Of a stretch of 64,000 nt of DNA, positions 34,310 to 44,029 are shown in pieces. The notes under the pieces are model-generated. The model had not been told where the DNA came from. It was given only the letters and a program-made list of their open reading frames with translations, and did no database searches. Numbering within the stretch: the stretch's first letter is position 1; every line of letters starts with the position of its first letter. The translations under genes and the position numbers were made by a program. The DNA is from JBCBTD01 sp039818825 (GTDB lineage Bacteria; Pseudomonadota; Alphaproteobacteria; Geminicoccales; Geminicoccaceae): assembly GCA_039818825.1 (NCBI GenBank), contig JBCBTD010000001.1:152590-216589 (forward strand), in the 5' to 3' direction.

Positions 34310-36520
34310 TCACTTCTGCTCGGCGGCGACCACGGCATCCCAGTCGTCGGGCAGCGCCTCGGTCCGCAGCCGACCGATCCGCTCCCGCATCATCGCGTAA
34401 TAGGCGACGAGCGGTGCGCCCACGTCGAGCTTGCTGCAGTCATCGATCCTGGCGAGGGCCGTGTCCCAATCGCGCCGACGATAGGCCGCGAGAAACGCTT
34501 GCTGCAGCGCTTCCAAACGTTTGAAGGGCAGCAACGCTGCCATCGCCGGATCGCCCAACAACGCGAAGATCGGTTCGGGCTTCTGCGAGCCCACCACCTT
34601 GACCAGGTCGAGCTCCAGGGTCGCGAACGCAGGCGCACCGTCGCGCGTGCGCACGCTGATCAGGACGTCGCAGCCGTAGACCTTGCACTGTCCCTCGAAC
34701 CTCGACGCCAAATTCACCGGCTCGCCGATCGCCGAGTACGAGAATCTTCGCTCCGAGCCAAGGTTGCCGACACTGCATTCGCCGGTGTTCAGCCCCATGC
34801 CGATCCGCACTGGCCGATGCGCGTCACCGCGCTCGGCGGCCAGTTCGCCGTTCAGCTCGGCGAGGCGCGCACGCATCGCCAGCACGGCCGCACACGCTTT
34901 CTCGCAGTGGTCAGGAACGTCCAGGGGTGCGTTCCAGAAAGCCATGATCCCATCGCCCATGTACTTGTCGATGGTGCCCGAATGGTCCTGGATCGTATCC
35001 GTCATCGGTGTCAGGAAGCGGTTGAGGAACCGGGTCAACTCCGCGGCGGTCATCGTCTCCGACAGGCTCGTGAAACTGCGAATGTCACAGAACATGATGG
35101 TCAGGTCGCGGGTCTCCCCGCCGAGCTTGAGTTGGGTCGGGTTGGCAGCGAGGCGACGCACCAGTACCGGCGACAGGTAGAGGCTGAAAGCCCGCCGAAC
35201 CCGCCCGCGTTCGGCCTCGGTCCGAACGAAGTTGGTCAGCGTCGACGTCATGTAGATGACCACGAGCGTCAACGACGGCAGGATCGGGTCGAGCAGAAGC
35301 CGATACTCCAGGAATGCGAGGATCGACGTCCCGATCGCCAGCGTCACCGCGGCCAACGCGACTACGGCACCGGAGATCGGTCCGAGCCACTGCAGCACGA
35401 CGATCAACAGCGCGCCGACCGCGACCAGAAACACCGCTTCCACGCCGTGCGCCCATTCGGGCCGTTGCAGGCTGACGTTCTCGATCAGCTGCTCCAGGAG
35501 TTCGGCCTGGACCTCGATCCCGGGCACGACCGGGTCGAGCGGTGTCGGGACGCGCACGCCAACGCCCGCCGCCGACGCGCCAATCAGAACCAGATGACCC
35601 GCAAGCAGCTCGGGATCGGCGCTGCCATCGAGGACCTGCCACGCTGGAACGTAACGCTCGGGCCGGCTGCCAGCGAAATGGATCAACACGCCGCCGTCCG
35701 GCCGGGTCACCGCGTCGATCGAGCCAATGCGGATGGCGGCAATGCCTGGCTCGCCACCCGCCGGGCCGCCGGCGTCGGTGGCGCGGACGACGTAGGTCGA
35801 CGCGCCCTGCACCACCCGCAGCAGTTCGCCAGCCAGTGCCGGTAGCGCCTCTCCGTCGAGGTCCGCCAACATCGGGACGCTGCGAACCACACCATCACGA
35901 TCGGGAAGGACGTTGAGACTGCCATTACCCGACGCCGCGGCTTCGATCGACTCGATGTTGACGACGGCGCCATCGTAAACGGGCAGCACCGCCAGCGGGT
36001 CCGAACCGACGATGGCGACGCCCCACTTGACGGCTGGGCGTGTCGGCTCGTCGTCGTGTGTGAGCGCGAAGCTGGTCACCACCGGCAATCCGGCGATACG
36101 CCCGGCGAGTGCGGCATCGTTGTCGAAAAAGAGCGCGCGAGGTTGGACGGGCAACGAGAAGCCCGGGATCTGTCGCAGCGCCCGCAACATGGTTTGCGGT
36201 GAAACCCGGTCCGGCTCGGCGAAGACGACCCCGAACCCGGTGGCAGCGACGCCCATCGCATTCAAGCGGTCCAGTATCTCGACGAACAGATTGCGCGGCC
36301 AGGGCCATTGGCCCAAGCGCCGCAGCGATTCGTCATCGACGTCGATGATCCGCACCGGCGCCGCGCCATAGGCGCGTGGCTGGTACTGCTGGTAGGCATC
36401 GAACACGCGTAAACGGATGGCCTCGACCAGGGGCGGGTCGAGCACCTTGAACGCCAGGGCGGCAAAGAGGATGGCCAACCCGACGCTTGCCGTCGTCAGC
36501 CAGCGCATGCCGGCCACCAT
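34310..36520 (-). CDS. CHASE2-domain adenylate/guanylate cyclase
   Basis: This is a 736-residue membrane cyclase. An N-terminal helix (about 8-26) leads to a periplasmic CHASE2 sensor (about 35-340), then three hydrophobic helices (about 355-430). The class III catalytic domain contains IMFCDIRSFTSLSE and YMGDGIMAFW (both metal aspartates present), and FSYSAIGEPVNLASRFEG where the usual GD(A)VN is GEPVN, an Asp-to-Glu change at the purine-selecting position. It lies 27 bp after the FecR-domain gene, so envelope state sensed there may be turned into cyclic nucleotide. Confidence 0.9.
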   Translation of the reverse strand: MVAGMRWLTTASVGLAILFAALAFKVLDPPLVEAIRLRVFDAYQQYQPRAYGAAPVRIIDVDDESLRRLGQWPWPRNLFVEILDRLNAMGVAATGFGVVFAEPDRVSPQTMLRALRQIPGFSLPVQPRALFFDNDAALAGRIAGLPVVTSFALTHDDEPTRPAVKWGVAIVGSDPLAVLPVYDGAVVNIESIEAAASGNGSLNVLPDRDGVVRSVPMLADLDGEALPALAGELLRVVQGASTYVVRATDAGGPAGGEPGIAAIRIGSIDAVTRPDGGVLIHFAGSRPERYVPAWQVLDGSADPELLAGHLVLIGASAAGVGVRVPTPLDPVVPGIEVQAELLEQLIENVSLQRPEWAHGVEAVFLVAVGALLIVVLQWLGPISGAVVALAAVTLAIGTSILAFLEYRLLLDPILPSLTLVVIYMTSTLTNFVRTEAERGRVRRAFSLYLSPVLVRRLAANPTQLKLGGETRDLTIMFCDIRSFTSLSETMTAAELTRFLNRFLTPMTDTIQDHSGTIDKYMGDGIMAFWNAPLDVPDHCEKACAAVLAMRARLAELNGELAAERGDAHRPVRIGMGLNTGECSVGNLGSERRFSYSAIGEPVNLASRFEGQCKVYGCDVLISVRTRDGAPAFATLELDLVKVVGSQKPEPIFALLGDPAMAALLPFKRLEALQQAFLAAYRRRDWDTALARIDDCSKLDVGAPLVAYYAMMRERIGRLRTEALPDDWDAVVAAEQK

Positions 36521-36547
36521 GCGTGAGCGCCGGGCGGTGGGGAAGCG

Positions 36548-39502
36548 CTATTGGCTGGCCAACGGCACCCGTGAGGCCGCGAAGGTCCCGGCGCCGGAGT
36601 AGTCTAGTCCTTCGTCGACACTGAACAGGCGGATGGCGCCGCCGGTCGCGGCGACAGGGTCCCCGCCGCCACGGAAGAACGAACCCTGCAGGTCGAGCCC
36701 GACGCCATCGGCGACGAACGGCGCGGTGCTCGCGTAGTCCCGGCCGTTCTCCGAAGCTACGGCGCCGGCGAACGTCCGGCCGTCGAGGCCGGCGATCGTG
36801 GTCCTGCCGCTGCGGGCGCCGAAGTCGAAGACGTTGTCGAACGTGCCGGCAGCCGTGTAGGCCGCCCCACCGGTAGCGATCTGGGCGATCGCATGGCCTG
36901 AGTACGAAGCCACACCGTCCAGCGGGATTTCGGCCACGGTCGGCAGATCACCGGCAACGAACGTGCCGACAGGAACCAGGAGGTCGCTGTTCGGCCCGGC
37001 GTCGTCTGGACCCTCGTAGGCCGCTGCCCACCACCCCCATTCGAGGAATGGGCACGGGCACGGCTCGACACCACCGGGCAACTCGGTCACTGGCGACATG
37101 GCGTTGGTGAAGACGATCGCCCGATCCTGGGTTTGTGCCACGCCGTCGACCGATGACGCGCGGTCGCGGGCGACCCAGCGACGGTCGTCGACGAACACGC
37201 CGCGCTCCGGCGTATCGGTGATCCCGCCGAAGCTCACGTCGTAGGTCGTCTCGAAGGCGCCTGTTGGCTGCGAGCCGAGCGAGAAATCGACCTGCAGGCT
37301 GTCGGTTGACGGATCGGTCACGACGGTGACGTCGGTGACCGCGTTGCTGACGACGCCGAACGAGCCGTTGAGGTTTTCCGCACCACCCGCCGCGTAGCCC
37401 TGCAAGGTCCGTGCGGTCCGCACACCGACGGCGAGATCGTCCTCGCTCGCCTCGACCACGGGTAGTTTGGTGTCGTAGGCCGTGACGATCGGTGCCTCAC
37501 CCGAAGCGTCGCGCTGCCGCGCTTCGAGCCCCGACGTGAAGTCGACCGGGTTTTGGGTGTAGTCGACACCGTCGAGCACGAAGAAGTCGATTTCGCCGGT
37601 ACCGAACGCATGGTTGCCGAGCCCATCGGGCACGCTGCTCACGGCGCCGCCCAGCCGCACGCCGGGTGCCGTCGACGAGGGTCTGGTGAAGCCACGGGCG
37701 TCGCCGAGGACCACCGGCGCGCCACTCGTCGTGTCGATGCGCAACACACCGCCGCCGATCGCCGACCGCTGTTCCGGCCCGGTGCCGTCGAACGCCACCG
37801 TCCCGTAGCCGAGCTTCGATACCGGACCGTTCGGCGTCCGGTACAAGGGCGTCCCTTGCGCGTCGGCGATGAAGCCGCCTTGAGCACCGGTCAGACCTGG
37901 GATGCTGCTGCCCGACGCGTGGTCGGGGATGATGACGAAAGCATCGAAGCCACTGAGATCGGCCTCACCGTCGACCGGGGTGCCGCCGAAAAGCAGTTGG
38001 CCATCGTCGACGCCGGCGGTGCCGTACGTCTGGAAGAAGCCGTAGCTGTCGTCGCTCGCGGCGAAGGACAGACCGGACAGGCCGGTCGACCCGGGCAGGC
38101 CGTCGGCAGGCTGCGAACTGACCGGTCCGAACGGCGATGTCGTGCCCTCGGAGCCGAACTGAAAGAACGCATCGGTCGTGTACGGCAAGACGACATCGCC
38201 GCCATTGCTCAGCGCGACACCCAGGAAGTCGTCGTCGATCAGCGCGGTCTCGAAGGTTGCGTTGAACGCCGGGTCGGCATTCGAGTTCCAACCATTGGTT
38301 CCGTCGCTGGTGCCGAACCAACGACCGTTCGCCAGCACCAGCCGCGGCGGCGTCCCAGGGTCCACCCCAGGGTTTTCGGGATTGGGAACCTCGACACCAG
38401 GCACCTCGACACCAGGCACCTCGACCTCGGGCAGCTCGGGATCCGTCACGCCGCCTTCAGGAAGCTCGCCACCCGGCAACGCGACGTCCGGAACGTCCAC
38501 GCCCGGCACCTCGGTGCCGGGAAGCACGATGTTGCCGATGTCGCCTCCCGGCAGCGCGGCGACTGGCAGGGCCGCGACCACCTCCTCGACGACGGTCTGC
38601 TCGAGATCGTCTTGCGCCGCTTCCGTCTCCGCAGTCTCGGCGGTGGCCGCAACCGCCCGGACCGCGTTGCTGCTCTCCACGGCGGTCGCCGTGGTCTCGG
38701 CCTCGACCGGTTGATCAGAGTTGACGGCGCTCACCTGGCCAACCGGAAGCTGACTACCTTCTTCGGCTGTCGTTCCACTGGGGGTGGTCGACTCGAACTG
38801 CCGGAACGCGGCGGCGAGTTGGGCTGGCTCGACGCGGTAGGCAGGTTCTGGTGGCACGTTGGCGTTGCGCACGGTCGTGGCGAAACCGGACCGGTTCAGG
38901 ACCTGCGCTTCACCCGGCCGCCCCCGCGCGCTGACCGTTGCTTCACCGGTGACGTGGATGACCTCGGTGGCACCGGATGGATCGACTTTGAGGATCGCCG
39001 AGCTGCCGCGGATGCCGACCACGGCAACCGGCGTCTCGATGGTCAGATTGCCCTGCCGGCTGAGCTTGCCACCGACGAATCGCAGGACGCCCTCGGCGGC
39101 ACCGAGGACGATCTTGCCGCTACTCGTGTCGGGGTCGAACACGAACTCGTCGAGCACCACTTCGGAGTTCGGGCCAACGGTCAGCGCGGTTCGATCACGG
39201 AACAGGAGATGCGCTCGCCCGTCGGCGTCGGTTCGCACGCGCTCGTAGCGGACGATGTCCGTGCCGACTTCCAGCAGCCGTTCGGGGCTGATCGGTGGCG
39301 TACCACGGGTGGTCGTCGTGACTGCCGTCGTCGTACCGGCCACGACCTCGTCGGTCACCGCTGCGGTCGCGGAGCCGACCTGGGCACCAAACGGCACCAG
39401 CGCCACGGACGCGAGCAACAGCGCACGCCCCAAGCGCCGGCCGTGCGGCCCGCTACCGTAGTCCTGACCAACGGCAGTCCCAGTCTCGAGTGTCGTCCGC
39501 AC
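36548..39502 (-). CDS. Large FecR-domain protein with proline/valine repeats and barrel-like C terminus
   Basis: This is a 984-residue exported protein. GTG 39502 has AAGGGGG about nine bases upstream; a signal segment (RALLLASVALVPFGAQVGS) follows. The FecR domain lies at about 60-200 (DIVRYERVRTDADGRAHLLF, TPVAVVGIRGSSAIL). An alanine/glutamate-rich stretch is followed by EVPGV repeats (about 355-385). The C-terminal 120 residues (FDNVFDFGARSGRTTIAGL, DYSGAGTFAASR) resemble the eight-stranded barrels of TbpB-like surface proteins. There is no TonB-receptor or sigma-factor neighbour, so it is not a classical FecR. It is probably cell-surface or periplasmic and works with the neighbouring outer-membrane protein and CHASE2 cyclase. 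Confidence 0.78.
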   Translation of the reverse strand: MRTTLETGTAVGQDYGSGPHGRRLGRALLLASVALVPFGAQVGSATAAVTDEVVAGTTTAVTTTTRGTPPISPERLLEVGTDIVRYERVRTDADGRAHLLFRDRTALTVGPNSEVVLDEFVFDPDTSSGKIVLGAAEGVLRFVGGKLSRQGNLTIETPVAVVGIRGSSAILKVDPSGATEVIHVTGEATVSARGRPGEAQVLNRSGFATTVRNANVPPEPAYRVEPAQLAAAFRQFESTTPSGTTAEEGSQLPVGQVSAVNSDQPVEAETTATAVESSNAVRAVAATAETAETEAAQDDLEQTVVEEVVAALPVAALPGGDIGNIVLPGTEVPGVDVPDVALPGGELPEGGVTDPELPEVEVPGVEVPGVEVPNPENPGVDPGTPPRLVLANGRWFGTSDGTNGWNSNADPAFNATFETALIDDDFLGVALSNGGDVVLPYTTDAFFQFGSEGTTSPFGPVSSQPADGLPGSTGLSGLSFAASDDSYGFFQTYGTAGVDDGQLLFGGTPVDGEADLSGFDAFVIIPDHASGSSIPGLTGAQGGFIADAQGTPLYRTPNGPVSKLGYGTVAFDGTGPEQRSAIGGGVLRIDTTSGAPVVLGDARGFTRPSSTAPGVRLGGAVSSVPDGLGNHAFGTGEIDFFVLDGVDYTQNPVDFTSGLEARQRDASGEAPIVTAYDTKLPVVEASEDDLAVGVRTARTLQGYAAGGAENLNGSFGVVSNAVTDVTVVTDPSTDSLQVDFSLGSQPTGAFETTYDVSFGGITDTPERGVFVDDRRWVARDRASSVDGVAQTQDRAIVFTNAMSPVTELPGGVEPCPCPFLEWGWWAAAYEGPDDAGPNSDLLVPVGTFVAGDLPTVAEIPLDGVASYSGHAIAQIATGGAAYTAAGTFDNVFDFGARSGRTTIAGLDGRTFAGAVASENGRDYASTAPFVADGVGLDLQGSFFRGGGDPVAATGGAIRLFSVDEGLDYSGAGTFAASRVPLASQ
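38389..38433 (-). repeat. Three tandem 15-bp units encoding the EVPGV repeats
   Basis: ACCTCGACACCAGGC occurs at 38389-38403 and 38404-38418 exactly, then imperfectly at 38419-38433. The units encode the pentapeptide repeat of the FecR-domain protein's linker and could vary in number by slippage. Confidence 0.75.
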
Positions 39503-39822
39503 CGCGCCATCCCCCTTCGCGCGCCGCCTGGTCGAGGTCGCGCGGACCGTGATTCGAGGACTGTCGAGGCCTCCAGCGGCACCGTGGTGCCGGAACAGAG
39601 CGCCATCTGAGCTCGGGTTGCAGTGGTTTCACCAACAACGTCTGGTCGTCCACCGGCGCTACGGATCGCGCCAACCCAAGTTCTTTGCCGTATGTCCCCA
39701 GCGTTCAGCTCAAATTTGGTTCAATTTCTTGCAAGTGCAAGCTCGGTCGAGCGCACCCCGGGATGGTAGGCTAGCGATTCCGCGGCCCAGTCCAACAGTT
39801 CGGCGCAAGGACCGGTGGTCGG
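39503..39822. other. Intergenic leader of the FecR-domain gene
   Basis: About 320 bases between the outer-membrane-protein stop (39823) and the FecR start. Positions 39670-39760 are distinctly AT-richer than their surroundings, which fits a promoter for the FecR-cyclase pair, but I cannot pick a convincing -35/-10 pair. No gene is seen. Confidence 0.4.
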
Positions 39823-41208
39823 TCAAAAGCGCCAGGACAGGCCGAGTGTCGCCGAAAGATTGTCGAAGTCGTAGAGGTCGATGTTCGAGTTGACCTTACG
39901 GTAGTCCAATCGCCCGATCAGGCCCAAATCGCTGGTGATCCCGGCGGTGAGCGAGCCACCGACCCGCCACTCGTCATCACGTCGCGGGAAGTCGATGTCG
40001 CCGAAGCTGATGAAGCGCAGGAATGGGTCGACTCCATCGTACTTGGTACGGCGAACGCCCCCCGACACCGAGGCGTACCAGGGATGGTTCCAACCCTCGA
40101 ACGGCGCGTCCAGCGCAACCGTTACTACCGCATTCCCTGCGTAGTCGTTGAACGAACGGAACTCGGCATCCGCCGAGTTGTCGGCGATGCCGACCGACGC
40201 CTCGCCGACGATCCGCGGCGTGAAAGCATAGCGGACCACGCCGAAACCCGCCTGCAAGTCGGCATCACGGAGATCGGCAAATGGCCGGGCGCTGTCGGCG
40301 ATGAAGTCGTCACGACGGAACTCGTAGGTGAGTTCGAACGCCGTGCGCTCGGACGGCTGTATTTGGACGTTGGCGCCCGCGCCGAACGACGAATAGTAGG
40401 TGCGGCGGTCGAGCGAGACGTAGCTTCCCAGGAGATACGGCCGCACGTTGACGCCGGTGACACCGCGACGGCCGAGCTGAATGCGTGGCCCGACATCGAC
40501 GTTCGCGATCAGCAGGTTCAGCTCGTCACGCTTGGCGTAGAGCGTGCCGAATCCCAGACCGTTCACCTCCAGCAGGTCACCGGCCTGGTTCTGCAGATCG
40601 TAGCTGTAAGTACCCTCGAAGAGACCGAAGGCGTTGACGTCCGGTTCGCCGGTAGCGTCGTTGCCGAGCAGCACGTCGACGCCACCGAGCGTGATGAACG
40701 GACCACTCGGCCCGGAGTTGGCGTTGGTCTGATAGCGGCCGCCGCCGAACAGTCTGCCGCTGTAGCGGTGCCGCGAGGTTCGCCGGTCGATCTCACTCAG
40801 CAGCTCGGCGACACGCCGCTGGACCGTCTCGGGAACGTCATCGCCTGCCACTGCCTCTTCGAGATAGACGCGGGCAACGCCGTACGCCTCGAGCCGGAAA
40901 TAGAGAGCACCAAGTTCCAGTCTCACCCGCGGCAGGTCAGGATTGATGACCAACATCCGTTCCAGCGCGCCGACTGCAGCTTCGTAGTCTCCCAGAACCA
41001 CCGCCAGCTGGGCATAACGAAACGCAAGGTCGAGATCGGCGGGATCAGCGAGCATCTGCTCGAAGAGTCGATCCAGTTCGGCCTCGGTCGCCGGTGCGTC
41101 CGCGGCGGTTTGCGCCGACACCATCGGCGTCGCCAGACCGAACGAAACCAACGCCGCTGCCAGGACCACCGCCGCGACGCGACTGCGGCACCGACCCGCC
41201 CCAGTCAT
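39823..41208 (-). CDS. TPR plus beta-barrel outer-membrane protein (Slam-like architecture)
   Basis: This is a 461-residue exported protein. ATG 41208 starts a good signal peptide (RVAAVVLAAALVSFGLATPM, cleavage near SAQ). Residues about 30-150 are TPR-like helices (LAFRYAQLAVVLGDYEAAVG, RVRLELGALYFRLEAYGVAR). The rest alternates beta strands rich in aromatic ends and finishes LSATLGLSWRF, with the terminal phenylalanine expected of an outer-membrane barrel. The TPR-then-barrel plan is that of Slam/DUF560 lipoprotein exporters. Its FecR-domain neighbour has a TbpB-like barrel, the typical type of Slam cargo. A secretion role is inference. Confidence 0.75.
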   Translation of the reverse strand: MTGAGRCRSRVAAVVLAAALVSFGLATPMVSAQTAADAPATEAELDRLFEQMLADPADLDLAFRYAQLAVVLGDYEAAVGALERMLVINPDLPRVRLELGALYFRLEAYGVARVYLEEAVAGDDVPETVQRRVAELLSEIDRRTSRHRYSGRLFGGGRYQTNANSGPSGPFITLGGVDVLLGNDATGEPDVNAFGLFEGTYSYDLQNQAGDLLEVNGLGFGTLYAKRDELNLLIANVDVGPRIQLGRRGVTGVNVRPYLLGSYVSLDRRTYYSSFGAGANVQIQPSERTAFELTYEFRRDDFIADSARPFADLRDADLQAGFGVVRYAFTPRIVGEASVGIADNSADAEFRSFNDYAGNAVVTVALDAPFEGWNHPWYASVSGGVRRTKYDGVDPFLRFISFGDIDFPRRDDEWRVGGSLTAGITSDLGLIGRLDYRKVNSNIDLYDFDNLSATLGLSWRF

Positions 41209-41737
41209 CGTCGGCCATCCACGACACAGCCTTTGGGGCCCGAACAACGACCACTGGCTGGCACTGCACCGCGAGATCATGTCGCCTACCCGATTGGCCG
41301 TCGTGCGTGAGCCATGCACCTGGCCATCCCACACGATGGTCACGAATGCCCGACGTTCGAACGGTCGGCATTTCCTGGACTAGCGACGATCGGTCGGCCC
41401 ACCGTCAAGCCTTACCAATGTTGGGCAAGGCACCAATCCAAGGAACGCACCTTGATCGACCTAGAACTCGTGGTTGAACACCTGTGTCCACCATTTATTG
41501 ATGATTTCTGAACATGGCGCCGAGAGGCTTGCGTGTTCCCAAAAATGCTGCATATCAAGTACTCGATCAAATGAGTGGCGAGGCGATGAGCGAGGTTCTT
41601 CCGACATCTGTCGAGCCACTGCGTGATCCAGTCGAGTTCGTCTGAAGCGAACCCTTTGCGGCGGCTGACGCTGGGCCGGTTCTAACGGTGCCAAGCCGAA
41701 CGGCGAACGGTTCCAAGCGTAGCAGGGAGACCGAGCG
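41209..41737. other. Divergent intergenic region
   Basis: About 530 bases between two divergent starts (outer-membrane protein, HEAT protein). The right half is AT-richer; TTGAAC at 41474 followed about 16 bases later by TTATTG is a weak promoter candidate for the HEAT-repeat gene. I see no RNA gene or repeat. Confidence 0.35.
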
Positions 41738-43738
41738 ATGACGGCCACCGACCGCTTGATGACGAGCCTGCAGAAGCTGGCGGCGCACAGTGACCGAGAC
41801 GTGCGACGTCATGCCGCGCGGTGCGTCGGTCGGCTGACGGGCGCCGAAACGTTGGAGCGCATCCGCAGCTTGGCCGACGACACCGACGCGACGGTGCGGC
41901 GGGAGGCACTTCGTGCTCTTTCCGAGCGTGATCCACAGGGCCACCGCGAGCACCTCCTGGACGCCTTCGTCGAGGACACCGACGCCGAGTGCCGTCAGGC
42001 CGCGCTCGAGGGTCTGGTGGCCATCGGCGACCGCGACGTAGTCCCGGCGCTCCGCCGTCTCATCCGCAATCCGGACGCACTGTTGCACGAACGATCGCCG
42101 CACACCCGATCGGCCAGGATCAGCCTCTACTGCGATGCGGTACGCGCACTCGGAGCGCTTGGCGAGGAGGTCGCCGCCGCCGATTTGCACGACCTGCTTG
42201 GCGTCGGCCCGGCGCTGGACGCCGCGATCGTCGACGTGCTCGCGGCACGAAGCGGCACCAGGCCGGTGACGGCGGCCACTGCACCCGCTGGATCGGACCG
42301 CCGACTCGACCTTGCTCCTTCCGCCAACGTTGGCGAACCGAACTTGGCGACACTGGCCGCTCTCTGCGACCACGACGACGCTTCGGTCAGGATGAGCGCC
42401 ATCCAGCAGTTGGGGCGTTTGCAGCCAGACCATGACGCGCTGGCGGCGCGTGTCGTCGATCCAGAGCCGCGGGTCCGAGCCACGCTGGCGCGGACCCTGG
42501 GCCGGGCTCAGCCGGATTGCCTGCACGGACTGCTTGCCGACATCGAGCCTGAAGTCTTGATCGCGGCGTTGGAAGGTGGCGCGGCCGAGCCCGACGGACG
42601 GCCTTGCGAGAAGCTGCAAGCACGGGCGGCAGAACTGGTGCACCACCCCGATGCCGACGTCGCCGTCGCCGCCGCTCGAACACTCTCTGCCCTCGACCGC
42701 GAGGCGGCACGGATAGCATTGGGTGACGTCGTGGCCGACGACGCGTCAGCGCCGGGTGTCCGCGCTATGGCTGCACGCTTCATCGCCTCGATCGGCGGCC
42801 AAGTACCGATCGGCACACTTCTCCGGCAGCTGATCGACACGGACGAAGCGGGCCGCGTGACCGCTGGCGAGGCCTTGGTGACACTGGTGCAGGATCCTGT
42901 GATCGGCGACGAGGTGGAACGTTCGCTCGCCGACATGCTGCGCACCGTGACCCTCGGGTTGCTGCCACCGACCACGGCAGCGGACGCAAGCACGCTCGGC
43001 TTGGCGGAAACGGCGCCATCTTTCGCGGCGGGCGCGGTCGACGCAAGCGCACGCACCGTCGCCCAGCGGTTGGCGCTGATCAGCACGCTCGTCGACGTGC
43101 TGGGCAATGCGCCATCGACCCGTGGCCAGGCGACGCTGACGCGAATCGCCGCCGGAATCGACGATGCGCAGCTGCGCGAGGCTGCCGCCCGCGCCTTGGC
43201 GACGAAGACCGAGGCGTCGCATCAAGTGCCGACGGACGCCGCTGTCTTCGCCCGGGATCTTCTCGATCGTGACGACTCACCGGCACTGAAGACCTGTGGC
43301 ACGCGCATCCTGCTCACCGCCGACGACGACGAGGACGTCGGACGGTTCGTCACGACGTTGGTCGACGGGCCCAGCGAAGCCAAAGCCCACGTCCTCCGTT
43401 GGCTGCAGGACACGCGCCGCCACCTGGACGAGACGGTGTTTCATTTCGTGGAGCAGGCCCTCGACGACGAGCGCGCCGAGGTCCGTGCAACGGCAATGCA
43501 GCTCTTGCTGTCGCGCCAGGGAGAGAGCGCCGTCCCGGCGGTCGTCGAACTGGTGGTTCGCCGCGACGACGATACCGCAGCTGCGGCGACCGCCTTGCTG
43601 GAGCATTTGCCGCTCGAGCGCATCCATCGCGACCTCGCTCGACGGCTTGGTACGGCGCGGAGCCGGGGCCGTCAGCTGGCGCTGCTGCGCCTCAGCGACG
43701 CTGTTCTGGCGTCGAGCGAGCCCGCCGCCAGCGCCTGA
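41738..43738 (+). CDS. HEAT-repeat protein
   Basis: This is a 666-residue soluble helical protein composed of HEAT/armadillo-like units throughout, for example RDVRRHAARCVGRLTGAETL, ATVRREALRALSERD, ECRQAALEGLVAIGDRDVV, AEVRATAMQLLLSRQGES. It has no signal peptide and no enzyme motif. Such solenoids act as scaffolds or in assembly of cofactor enzymes. Its promoter region is shared with the divergent outer-membrane-protein gene, but no functional tie is evident. The partner is unknown. Confidence 0.8.
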   Translation: MTATDRLMTSLQKLAAHSDRDVRRHAARCVGRLTGAETLERIRSLADDTDATVRREALRALSERDPQGHREHLLDAFVEDTDAECRQAALEGLVAIGDRDVVPALRRLIRNPDALLHERSPHTRSARISLYCDAVRALGALGEEVAAADLHDLLGVGPALDAAIVDVLAARSGTRPVTAATAPAGSDRRLDLAPSANVGEPNLATLAALCDHDDASVRMSAIQQLGRLQPDHDALAARVVDPEPRVRATLARTLGRAQPDCLHGLLADIEPEVLIAALEGGAAEPDGRPCEKLQARAAELVHHPDADVAVAAARTLSALDREAARIALGDVVADDASAPGVRAMAARFIASIGGQVPIGTLLRQLIDTDEAGRVTAGEALVTLVQDPVIGDEVERSLADMLRTVTLGLLPPTTAADASTLGLAETAPSFAAGAVDASARTVAQRLALISTLVDVLGNAPSTRGQATLTRIAAGIDDAQLREAAARALATKTEASHQVPTDAAVFARDLLDRDDSPALKTCGTRILLTADDDEDVGRFVTTLVDGPSEAKAHVLRWLQDTRRHLDETVFHFVEQALDDERAEVRATAMQLLLSRQGESAVPAVVELVVRRDDDTAAAATALLEHLPLERIHRDLARRLGTARSRGRQLALLRLSDAVLASSEPAASA

Positions 43739-44029
43739 CCGGCGGTACCGGTCTCTGGCACGCTCGGCGACGATGGATCGTCGATCTACGTCCGTGCGCC
43801 GTGGCCGAAGCGCGGTCGACGGCGGCGGACGCTGATACGCAGATCGATGCCGCTGCAAGCCGAGACTGCGGCGACGTCGCGGACGCCTGTGGCAGCGTTG
43901 TCGACGCACGACTGACGAACGGGAATGGTGCTGGCCGGTCCTGACGATGTGGCGCAGGGTCTTCTGCACACCTGCACTTTCGGCGAGCCAGAGGCGTCGC
44001 CACATGACCCAATGCAGGTTTGGGGAAGG

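Noticed and set aside
38389..38433. Short tandem repeats as a possible CRISPR array
   Set aside because: Units are 15 bp, in phase with codons, with no spacers; they encode the EVPGV repeats of the FecR-domain protein.
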